Of a stretch of 64,000 nucleotides of DNA, positions 47,853 through 55,700 are shown piece after piece (position 1 is the first letter of the stretch; each line of letters starts with the position of its first letter). Source of the DNA: Reyranella massiliensis 521. GTDB taxonomy: Bacteria > Pseudomonadota > Alphaproteobacteria > Reyranellales > Reyranellaceae. Both the position numbers and the translations under genes were made by a program. The notes under the pieces were generated by a model. The model was not told the DNA's origin, searched no databases, and saw only the letters and a program-made list of their open reading frames with translations. The DNA lies in the NCBI RefSeq assembly GCF_000312425.1, contig NZ_HE997181.1:3315044-3379043 (forward strand), written 5' to 3'.

Positions 47853-48671
47853 ATGCGCTTCTCCATCCACCACGCCACGCGCTTCGACTTCAACCAGCCC
47901 TCCCGCCACTCGATCCACGATGTGAGGCTGACGCCCAAGCCGGCCACGGGGCAGCGCATCGTGTCGTGGCGCATCGAAGGCCCCGGCAAGCGCTCGGAAT
48001 GGGTCGACGGTCACGGCAATCAGGTCACGACTTTTTCGCTGGCACATCAGCACCAAGCCGTCGAAATCGTCGTGCACGGACTCTACGAGTACGGCGGTGT
48101 CGATCAATGGCTGCGCTATGCCGACGCGCCGACGCTGCCGGCGCCGTTTTGGCTGCGTAACACCGGGCTGGCGCGCCACGATGCGAGCTTCGATCCGCTG
48201 ATTGAGGGCCTTGCCGAACGCGCCGCCGATCCGGGGCAGCGCGTCGCCGTCCTGCATGAGCTGATGGATCGGATTGCCAGGCGCATCGCCTACAAGACCG
48301 GAGTCTCCACGGTGGACACCACGGCGGTCGAAGCGCTGGCCCGCGGCGCCGGCGTCGCCCAGGACGACGCGCATGTCTTCATCGCCTGCTGCCGGCGGCT
48401 CGGCGTCCCCGCGCGCTATGTCAGCGGCTACTTGCGCAACGACGATCCAGACCTGCATGTCGGCCGCACCAGCCACTCCTGGGCCGAGGCCTGGGTGCCG
48501 GGTCTCGAATGGGTCGGCTTCGATCCTGCCAATGGCATCAGCCCGCGCGGCGACAGTCTGCGGGTCGCGGTCGGCCTCGATTACCGCGATGCCGCTCCGG
48601 TCAGCGGGCGGCGCATCGGCTTCGGCGATGCCAAGATGACCGTCGAGGCCTCGATCCGCCTCGTCGACTAA
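47853..48671 (+). CDS. Transglutaminase-like protein, catalytic cysteine replaced by alanine
   Basis: Cysteine-protease-like fold protein, third gene of the ATP-grasp/alpha-E set, 272 residues, 10 bases after the alpha-E gene. The N-terminal beta domain (MRFSIHHATRFDFNQPSRHS) is normal. The active-site motif, usually GVCQDxAH, reads GVAQDDAHVFIACCRRLG here: residue 169 is Ala (codon GCC at 48357-48359) where the nucleophile should be. The catalytic His (208, TSHSWAEAW) and Asp (224, VGFDPANG) are kept, as is VPARYVSGYL. Two cysteines at 179-180 lie ten residues on. Likely inactive as a protease or acyl-transferase, perhaps binding only. Confidence 0.88.
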   Translation: MRFSIHHATRFDFNQPSRHSIHDVRLTPKPATGQRIVSWRIEGPGKRSEWVDGHGNQVTTFSLAHQHQAVEIVVHGLYEYGGVDQWLRYADAPTLPAPFWLRNTGLARHDASFDPLIEGLAERAADPGQRVAVLHELMDRIARRIAYKTGVSTVDTTAVEALARGAGVAQDDAHVFIACCRRLGVPARYVSGYLRNDDPDLHVGRTSHSWAEAWVPGLEWVGFDPANGISPRGDSLRVAVGLDYRDAAPVSGRRIGFGDAKMTVEASIRLVD

Positions 48672-48752
48672 GGGTCGTCCAGGTGCCCATCGGTACGGCG
48701 CGCCACATGCCGAGCAGCGATACGCCGATCATATCGAAGCAGACGACCCTGC

Positions 48753-48769
48753 ATGGGATAAAATCCCAT
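48753..48769. promoter_or_regulatory. Operator-like palindrome ATGGGAT-AAA-ATCCCAT
   Basis: Perfect 7-base inverted repeat with a 3-base spacer, in the AT-richest part of the 290-base gap before the aminotransferase gene (193 bases upstream of its start). It may be a regulator site or a hairpin in a leader. The same gap holds a 14-base direct repeat (48709-48722 and 48825-48838). Confidence 0.4.
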
Positions 48770-48871
48770 ATGTTACAATAGGTTAATGTCTTTTCAGAGA
48801 GGTCGTTTGAAGGTTCTACAGAAGGCCGAGCAGCGATATCGCGAGCACCTATGAGAAATAGCCCTCGATAG

Positions 48872-50164
<1,293 letters not shown>

Positions 50165-50188
50165 GCCGATCCAATACATAAAGGGAAC

Positions 50189-50219
50189 AGGGCCGGCCCT
50201 TGGGGGACCGGCCCTTTTT
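50189..50219 (+). terminator. Rho-independent terminator after the aminotransferase gene
   Basis: AGGGCCGG (50189-50196) pairs with CCGGCCCT (50208-50215), followed by a run of Ts to 50219. It lies 25 bases after the stop codon and its T-run touches the proposed desaturase -35 element. Confidence 0.92.
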
Positions 50220-50220
50220 C

Positions 50221-50249
50221 TTGCCTCCACCCCCTATTTACTGTACGAT
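50221..50249 (+). promoter_or_regulatory. Putative desaturase promoter
   Basis: TTGCCT (50221-50226) and TACGAT (50244-50249) are separated by 17 bases, the ideal spacing for a housekeeping sigma factor. The -10 element lies inside the palindromic operator at 50240-50258, so a bound regulator would block it. Confidence 0.5.
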
Positions 50250-50258
50250 TAGTACAGT
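50240..50258. promoter_or_regulatory. Operator palindrome ACTGTAC-N5-GTACAGT upstream of the desaturase
   Basis: Perfect 7-base inverted repeat with a 5-base centre, 18 bases before the desaturase start and overlapping its proposed -10. The 19-base layout fits a TetR-family dimer site, and a TetR gene lies immediately downstream of the desaturase gene in the opposite direction. The palindrome is seen; the pairing with that TetR is inferred. Confidence 0.65.
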
Positions 50259-50276
50259 TAAATGGAGGATGCCAGC

Positions 50277-51230
50277 ATGGCTGGTCCATCGGCAGGTCCC
50301 GCCGCCATCCGGGCGCTTTCGGTACAGAACAACGCGCCGGCAGTACTGCGCATCGTGAGCCAGCTTGGCCTGATCGTGGCAATGGCGGTGCTCATCTCGA
50401 TGCTGATCAGTACCTACGGCGTGCTGGCGGCTTTGCCGTTGATGGCCATGCAGGGCTTCTGCATCGCCTTCCTGTTCACACCGCTGCATGAAACCGCGCA
50501 CAAGACGGCGTTCAGGACGCGCATCCTCAACTCGGTCGTCGGCCAGCTCTGCGGCGTGCTGATCGGCCTGCCCTACGAATACTACCGCCTCTTCCATTGG
50601 GATCATCACCGCCACACGCAGGACCTCGAGAAGGATCCCGAACTGATTGTCGGCTCGCGGACCGATTCGCTGCCGCGACGGGTCCTGTCCTTCACCGGCC
50701 TGCCGCAGCTCGGTAACCGCCTGCTGCTGATGCTACACCATGCCGTGACCGGCAAGGTGGTGGCGCCCTGGGTGCCGGACGACAAGCGTAGCCTGATCGT
50801 GTGGGAGGCGCGCGCCTACACCGCGCTCTACCTGGCGCTCGCGGCAGGATCGGTCGCGCTGGCCTCGCCGCTGCTGCTCTCGGTGTGGATCGCTCCCGTG
50901 CTGATCGGGCAGCTCTTCCTCAGGCCCTATCTCTATTCCGAGCATACCGGCTGCGGCCATTCGTCGAGCGCTCTCGAGAATACGCGGACGACCTATACGA
51001 ACGGCATTGTGCGCTGGTTCGCCTGGAACATGCCCTACCACGCCGAGCACCATGCGTTTCCGTCGGTTCCCTTCCACGCTCTGCCCGAGCTGAACCGGCT
51101 GGTCGCGGCGCGGATCGTCCATCAGGGACAAGGCTACCGCCGGGTCATTCCTGCGGCCTGGCGCTATCTCACTGAGGCATCAGAAGCGAGGCCACCAGCT
51201 TCCTCGCATAGTCGCCAGACAGCGGCCTGA
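50277..51230 (+). CDS. Membrane fatty acid desaturase/hydroxylase family protein
   Basis: Di-iron membrane enzyme that introduces a double bond or hydroxyl into a lipid. 317 residues from ATG 50277, placed 8 bases after GGAGG; an ATG at 50262 is less likely. The three histidine boxes are HETAH (71-75), HWDHHRH (107-113) and HAEHH (in MPYHAEHHAFPSVPF). Four hydrophobic segments surround them. It ends on the complementary strand inside the tetR gene: the two coding regions overlap tail to tail by 62 bases. Confidence 0.9.
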   Translation: MAGPSAGPAAIRALSVQNNAPAVLRIVSQLGLIVAMAVLISMLISTYGVLAALPLMAMQGFCIAFLFTPLHETAHKTAFRTRILNSVVGQLCGVLIGLPYEYYRLFHWDHHRHTQDLEKDPELIVGSRTDSLPRRVLSFTGLPQLGNRLLLMLHHAVTGKVVAPWVPDDKRSLIVWEARAYTALYLALAAGSVALASPLLLSVWIAPVLIGQLFLRPYLYSEHTGCGHSSSALENTRTTYTNGIVRWFAWNMPYHAEHHAFPSVPFHALPELNRLVAARIVHQGQGYRRVIPAAWRYLTEASEARPPASSHSRQTAA

Positions 51231-51759
51231 ACTGGAAGAGGAAGCGGTAGAAGAGCGTGCCGTAGATGCGGTCGTAGAGATCGCCCGCTGCAACGCCCGC
51301 CATGATCGAACCTTCCCTCTGGCCGCGCTCGATGATCGCTGTGGCCGTCCTTCGCCGGATGTCGAGATAGCGTTCCGTGAAGAGCTGTGCGGAGCCCGTC
51401 TTGGCGATGCACTCGGAGATGACGGCGAGCTGTACTTTGCCGAATTCGCTCTTCAGAGCTTCGGCATAGGCGGCTGCGTGCCGCTGCAGCGTTGAGATCG
51501 GATCGCCTTCTTCCGTGAGCGGAAGCATCAACGACGCATGCCGGAGAAAGGCGTCGATCAGCAGCGCCTCGCGGGACGGCCACCATTTGTAGACCGTCAT
51601 CTTGGAAACTTTGGAGGCGCGGGCGATCGCATCCATCGTCGCAGCCGTCAGGCCTTTCGACACGATGAGCCCGTAGGCCGCGTCGAGAATGGCGGCCTCC
51701 GCCGCCGTCGAACGCGGCCGGCCACGGCGGCTTGGTTTCCCTTCACTCCTTTCGGTCAT
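51169..51759 (-). CDS. TetR/AcrR-family transcriptional regulator
   Basis: Repressor-type regulator of 196 residues from ATG 51759 (MTERSEGKPSRRGRPRS). The helix-turn-helix is AILDAAYGLIVSKGLTAATM then VSKMTVYKWWPSREALLIDAF, the standard TetR pattern. The C-terminal ligand domain (RHAAAYAEALKSEFGKVQLAVISE onward) resembles the TetR_C_33/AefR-like group. An imperfect palindrome (51763-51787) touches its start codon and may be an autoregulatory site. It probably controls the convergent desaturase gene. Confidence 0.92.
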   Translation of the reverse strand: MTERSEGKPSRRGRPRSTAAEAAILDAAYGLIVSKGLTAATMDAIARASKVSKMTVYKWWPSREALLIDAFLRHASLMLPLTEEGDPISTLQRHAAAYAEALKSEFGKVQLAVISECIAKTGSAQLFTERYLDIRRRTATAIIERGQREGSIMAGVAAGDLYDRIYGTLFYRFLFQFRPLSGDYARKLVASLLMPQ

Positions 51760-51762
51760 CCC

Positions 51763-51787
51763 CCGTCGATATAAGGCGTATTGACGG
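51763..51787. promoter_or_regulatory. Imperfect palindrome just upstream of tetR
   Basis: CCGTCGATA (51763-51771) and TATTGACGG (51779-51787) are inverted with one mismatch and a 7-base centre. It starts 4 bases before the tetR start codon on the template side, so protein bound here would affect tetR expression. Its sequence differs from the desaturase operator. Confidence 0.35.
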
Positions 51788-51970
51788 CCTCCCAGCGGAA
51801 TCTCATCCACATGTCCCGGTCGGCCGATTGACTCGGCCTGCCCCCGGTGAAACGATTTCGTCGACACAGGGCTTCGCTCCGAACGAGGCGCCGCGGGTTA
51901 GCCCGTCCTTCCTGGAGACGCCTCCGGGGCTTCTACGCGTATTGCATTCGCGAAGAAGGAGGACGTCGTC

Positions 51971-54043
51971 ATGGCCGAACTCAAGACCGAGACCATCCCT
52001 GGGGGCAGACCAGGTAGCGGCGCGCACCGCGTGGTGGCGCTGTGCGGGCCGTATCTCTCGGGCAAGACCAGCCTGCTCGAGAGCATCCTCTTCGCTACGG
52101 GAGCCATCGGCCGGCGCGGTTCGACTCGTGCGGGCACTTCCATCGGCGACGGCTCCCCCGAGGCTCGCAAGCGCGGCATGGGTACCGAGATCAACATGGC
52201 CTCGGTCGACTATCTGGGCGACCAGTGGACCTTCCTCGACGTGCCGGGTTCTATCGAATTCCAGCACGATGCCTTCACGGCCCTTGCCGTGTGCGACGCC
52301 GTCGTCCTCGTCTGCGAGCCCTCGCCCGAACGGGTCGTGGCCCTGACGCCGCTGCTGAAATACATCGAGGACCGTCACCTTCCCCACATCATCTTCATCA
52401 ACAAGATCGATTCTGCCGACGTCCGCGTGCGCGACATGCTCGCAGCGCTGCAAGCCATCTCGACGCGCAAGCTCGTGCTGCGCCAGGTACCGATTCGCCG
52501 GTCGACTGCCGATGGTGGCGAAGAGACGGTAGGCTATGTCGATCTCGTGAGCGAACGCGCCTATCGCTACAAGTCGAGCGGTGCCTCCGATCTGATCGAG
52601 ATGCCGGCTGAGATTCTGCCGCGCGAAAGCGAGGCGCGCCGCGAGATGCTGGAAACGCTGTCGGAATTCGACGACACGCTGCTCGAACAGCTCATCGAGG
52701 ACGTGGCGCCCGAGAAGTCGCTGATCTACCGCGACCTGCACGAGGAATTCGGCTCCGATCAGATCTCGCCCGTCCTGCTGGGCGCCGGCGATCGCGAGAA
52801 CGGTGTGCGCCGGCTCTTGAAAGCACTGCGTCACGACACCCCTTTCGTCGATGTGACGGCTAAGCGTCGGGCTTTGCCGTCGAACGGGGTCGCCATGGCG
52901 GAATGCTTCAAGGTCCTGCACCAGAGCCATGCCGGCAAGCTCTCGCTCTGTCGCGTCTGGTCGGGCGCGCTCACCGAGGGGCAGTCGCTGGGCGGCCAGC
53001 GGATCGGCACTTTGCTGCGGCCTTTCGGACAGCGCCTCGACAAGACGACGGAAGCGAAGGCCGGCGAGATCGTGGCGCTGGCCAAGGTCGAGGCGATCTC
53101 GGCCGGGCAGACACTGTCGGCGGGCGGCGTCGCTGCGTCGGCCGACTTCCCGACGGCCGATCCTCCGGTCTTCGCCCTGTCGCTCGCCGCCAAGAACCGC
53201 AACGACGAGGTCAAGCTCTCGGGGGCGCTGCACAAGATCGTCGAGGAGGATCCCTCGCTCTCCTTCGAGGCGCGCGGCGAGACTCACGAGCTGCTGATCA
53301 AGGGTCAGGGCGAAATGCACCTCAAGGTCGCCGTCGACAAGCTCGCCGGCCGCTACAACGTCGCCGTCGAAACGACGGCGCCGCGCGTTGCCTATCGCGA
53401 AACCATCCAGGCCGGCGCGCAGCAGCATGCCCGCTACAAGCGCCAGACCGGCGGCCACGGCCAGTTCGCCGACATCAAGATCGAGATCAAGCCGCTGCCG
53501 CGCGGCTCGGGCTTTCGCTTCGTCGACAAGATCGTGGGCGGTGTCGTGCCGCGTAACTTCATCCCTGCGGTCGAGGCCGGGCTGACCGAGTATCTGAAGG
53601 AGGGACCGCTCGGCCAGCCGGTGGTCGATCTCGAAGTGACGCTGTTCGACGGCCAGTATCATTCGGTCGACAGCTCCGAAATGTCGTTCAAGATGGCCGC
53701 GCGTATCGCCATGAGCGAGGCCATGCCCAAGTGCAAGCCCGTGCTGTTGGAACCGATCCTCAAAGTCACGGTCGCCGGGCCGAGCGAGTCGACGCCGCGG
53801 CTGCAGCGGCTGATTTCCGGACGGCGCGGCCAGCTCCTCGGCTACGACACCCGGCCAGGGTGGAGCGGTTGGGACGAAGTTTCGGCGTTGATGCCCGAAG
53901 CGGAGATCGCCGACATGATCGTCGAGATCCGGTCGGTCACCCAGGGCGTCGGGAGCTTCCGTACCGAGTTCGACCACCTGCAGGAGCTGGTCGGCCGGAC
54001 AGCCGAGCGCATCGTCGAGGAGAGCAAGAAGCGCGCGGCATGA
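51971..54043 (+). CDS. Elongation factor G-like GTPase (EF-G paralogue)
   Basis: Translation-factor-family GTPase, 690 residues with the full five-domain EF-G layout. Motifs are the P-loop GPYLSGKT (26-33), G3 as DVPG (90-93), G4 as NKID (144-147), and domain IV with TGGHGQFADIKIEIKPL. The G3 motif is followed by Ser-Ile-Glu-Phe instead of His-x-Asp-Phe, so the catalytic histidine of EF-G is missing. This divergent paralogue is found beside normal EF-G in alphaproteobacteria; its role is unknown. It is probably not the main translocase, since that gene normally sits with rpsL, rpsG and tuf. Confidence 0.9.
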   Translation: MAELKTETIPGGRPGSGAHRVVALCGPYLSGKTSLLESILFATGAIGRRGSTRAGTSIGDGSPEARKRGMGTEINMASVDYLGDQWTFLDVPGSIEFQHDAFTALAVCDAVVLVCEPSPERVVALTPLLKYIEDRHLPHIIFINKIDSADVRVRDMLAALQAISTRKLVLRQVPIRRSTADGGEETVGYVDLVSERAYRYKSSGASDLIEMPAEILPRESEARREMLETLSEFDDTLLEQLIEDVAPEKSLIYRDLHEEFGSDQISPVLLGAGDRENGVRRLLKALRHDTPFVDVTAKRRALPSNGVAMAECFKVLHQSHAGKLSLCRVWSGALTEGQSLGGQRIGTLLRPFGQRLDKTTEAKAGEIVALAKVEAISAGQTLSAGGVAASADFPTADPPVFALSLAAKNRNDEVKLSGALHKIVEEDPSLSFEARGETHELLIKGQGEMHLKVAVDKLAGRYNVAVETTAPRVAYRETIQAGAQQHARYKRQTGGHGQFADIKIEIKPLPRGSGFRFVDKIVGGVVPRNFIPAVEAGLTEYLKEGPLGQPVVDLEVTLFDGQYHSVDSSEMSFKMAARIAMSEAMPKCKPVLLEPILKVTVAGPSESTPRLQRLISGRRGQLLGYDTRPGWSGWDEVSALMPEAEIADMIVEIRSVTQGVGSFRTEFDHLQELVGRTAERIVEESKKRAA

Positions 54044-54153
54044 GACGCTGACGCCATCACAAGCGGGTGAAGCCGTCCTCCGGCGGCTTCACCAAAGGTC
54101 CCAGGCCACCCATAGTTCTCCCGTGTGTAAGCGTCCGAGAGGAGAACTTTCCA

Positions 54154-54588
54154 ATGTTCAACAGACGGTCTCTGATGGCGGGCGGCCTGGCGATGGCCGC
54201 AGTGTCGTCACTGATCCGCGTCGCGAATGCCCAGTCTGGGCGTCCGACGCTGGTGTTCGTCGGCCACGAGCTTTGAGGCGGCTGCAAGATCTGGCGTGCC
54301 CAGTCCGAGCCTGATTTCCTCAAGTCCGACGCCTTCAAGAAACTCGACTATCAAGTCGTTCACCCGGCCAATGCCGACCTCATCATGGTCGAGCAAAGCT
54401 GGCCTGCCGCGGCGCGCCCTGTCCGAGAGGCATTCCTGGCAAGCGACGAAGGCAAGAGCCGGCCAAACGCCACCCCGCGCTTCATTCTCTACAAGGACGG
54501 CAAGATCCTCCTGACCGTGACCGGCAACGCCGGCTGGAAGGACAAGATGTGGCCCGCCCTTCAGGAAGTGACGGGCACGAAAGCCTGA
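54154..54588 (+). CDS. Tat-exported thioredoxin-like protein with in-frame TGA (candidate selenoprotein or recent pseudogene)
   Basis: From ATG 54154 (GAGAGGAGA upstream) the frame encodes a Tat signal peptide (NRRSLMAGGLAMAA, cleavage after VANA) and then VFVGHEL, followed by TGA at 54274-54276, then Gly-Gly-Cys-Lys-Ile-Trp. The frame is open and well coded to 54588, with GC-rich third positions. The whole product aligns with the paralogue just downstream, where the TGA matches Ser43 and Cys44 matches Cys46. If read as selenocysteine the motif is Sec41-Gly-Gly-Cys44, a thioredoxin-type redox pair. If read as stop, the gene is broken at codon 41. Which is true cannot be decided from this window. 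Confidence 0.6.
54277..54311 (+). promoter_or_regulatory. Possible bacterial SECIS-like hairpin after the TGA
   Basis: Folded by hand, the RNA directly after the TGA can pair GGC (54277-54279) with GCC (54309-54311), GG with CC inside it, and CTGG (54291-54294) with CCAG (54300-54303) around the loop CGTGC. The loop has G then U and lies 19-23 bases after the TGA, within the range known for bacterial SECIS elements. Pairing is short and interrupted, so this is only suggestive. Confidence 0.3.
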
Positions 54589-54602
54589 TTCGGCTGTATA
54601 AC

Positions 54603-54628
54603 CTCCCCGGGAAGCCTTTCTCGGGGAG
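54603..54628 (+). promoter_or_regulatory. Hairpin that would cover the ribosome binding site of the next gene
   Basis: CTCCCCG (54603-54609) pairs with CGGGGAG (54622-54628). The right arm contains GGGGAG, the only good Shine-Dalgarno for the ATG at 54638. It has no T-run, so it is more likely a translational switch or an mRNA spacer than a terminator. Confidence 0.4.
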
Positions 54629-54637
54629 AAGTAGTTG

Positions 54638-55078
54638 ATGTTGACGAGACGCAAGCTGGTCGCGGGTGGAGCAATACTCGCGGGTGTGGCGCCGCTCGCG
54701 CGTGCCGCCTCCGCACAACAGGCCACCGGCAAGCCGATCCTGATCTTCGCCGGCGACGAAACGTCCGAAGCCTGCAAGGTCTGGCGCACGCAGTGGGAAC
54801 CCCTCTTCAAGCAAGCGCCGGTCTTCCAGAAGCTCGACTACCGGGTGGTCTTTACCCCGACGCCCGCCCTGCTGCTAAAGCCGGCAAGCTGGCCATCGGA
54901 CCTGCGCTGGGTGCTCGATGCCTTCCTGATGAGCCAGGTCGGCGTGGAACAGGGTGCCGAGACGCCGCGTTTCTTCCTTATCCAGAGCGGGCAGATCACG
55001 ATGACCGCGGTCGGCAACAATTCCTGGCGCGACATCGTGTGGCCGACCCTGCTGGATGTGACCAACTCAAAGCCGTAG
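54638..55078 (+). CDS. Tat-exported thioredoxin-like protein (paralogue)
   Basis: 146 residues from ATG 54638 (a TTG one codon earlier is possible). The twin-arginine signal peptide is TRRKLVAGGAILAG with cleavage near AASA. The mature part begins ILIFAGDETSEACKVWRTQWEPLF, with a single Cys46 and Ser43 at the position where the upstream paralogue has TGA. The ending ETPRFFLIQSGQITMTAVGNNSW contains the cis-proline-like TPRF typical of thioredoxin folds. It is clearly a duplicate of the gene at 54154. A periplasmic redox or binding role is inferred. Confidence 0.75.
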   Translation: MLTRRKLVAGGAILAGVAPLARAASAQQATGKPILIFAGDETSEACKVWRTQWEPLFKQAPVFQKLDYRVVFTPTPALLLKPASWPSDLRWVLDAFLMSQVGVEQGAETPRFFLIQSGQITMTAVGNNSWRDIVWPTLLDVTNSKP

Positions 55079-55107
55079 ACTTCAGGAAGCAAGCCTGGAG
55101 GCTCTCG

Positions 55108-55620
55108 ATGGCCAACGACCTCTTCCGCCGCCAGCTCGGCGCCTATGCGTCGGTCCATCGCGACTGGCGCAACAAGGCAACGCATTTCGTCGGCATCCCC
55201 GTCATCGTCTTCTCGCTGCTGCTGATCCTGTCCCTGTGGCGCTTCGAGCTGGGCGGCCGTGAATGGACACTCTCGCTCGCCATCGCGATCCTCGCCGTGC
55301 TGGGCTGGATGGCGCTGGACCTCGGCGTCGGCATTCTTATGGGCATCATCATGGCGCCCGCCTGGTATGCCGCGGAAGCGTTCGCCGGCGCACTGGGTTC
55401 GCCGTCGGCCGTGTGGACGGCTTTCGCCGTTCTGTTCGTTGGCGGTTGGGTGTTGCAGTTCCTCGGCCACCACTATGAAGGCAAGCGACCGGCGTTGATC
55501 GACAACATCTTCCAGGGTTTCATCGGGCCGATGTTCCTGGTGGCCGAAACGCTGGTGGTACTGGGACAGCGCAATGATCTCGCAGAGGCCATGGGAGAAG
55601 GTAACGTCACGGCGCGGTGA
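55108..55620 (+). CDS. Mpo1-like (DUF962) membrane protein
   Basis: Four-helix membrane protein of the yeast Mpo1/YGL010W family, whose members are iron-dependent dioxygenases in alpha-oxidation of 2-hydroxy fatty acids. 170 residues from ATG 55108, with CTGGAGG upstream. The conserved histidines are seen in VHRDWRNKATHFVGIP and QFLGHHYEGKRPALIDNIFQ, which also carry the family motif. Between them lie alternating hydrophobic helices. It lies between the thioredoxin-like genes and msrP in one direction. Confidence 0.87.
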   Translation: MANDLFRRQLGAYASVHRDWRNKATHFVGIPVIVFSLLLILSLWRFELGGREWTLSLAIAILAVLGWMALDLGVGILMGIIMAPAWYAAEAFAGALGSPSAVWTAFAVLFVGGWVLQFLGHHYEGKRPALIDNIFQGFIGPMFLVAETLVVLGQRNDLAEAMGEGNVTAR

Positions 55621-55700
55621 GCAGGGTTGATTTGCGGCGCGCCTGTCTCGCGGCCATGACTGGGCAGTACGCGTGACGGAGCGACTCAGGAGTAGGACGA

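Noticed and set aside
51803-53977. Long minus-strand frame opposite the EF-G-like gene
   Set aside because: Same reason: mirror frame of a well-supported gene. The similar frame at 56656-58863 was rejected likewise.
54385-54588. 67-codon frame as an independent gene after the TGA
   Set aside because: It is the second half of the thioredoxin-like protein, with no ribosome binding site of its own and a clear match to the downstream paralogue's C-terminus.
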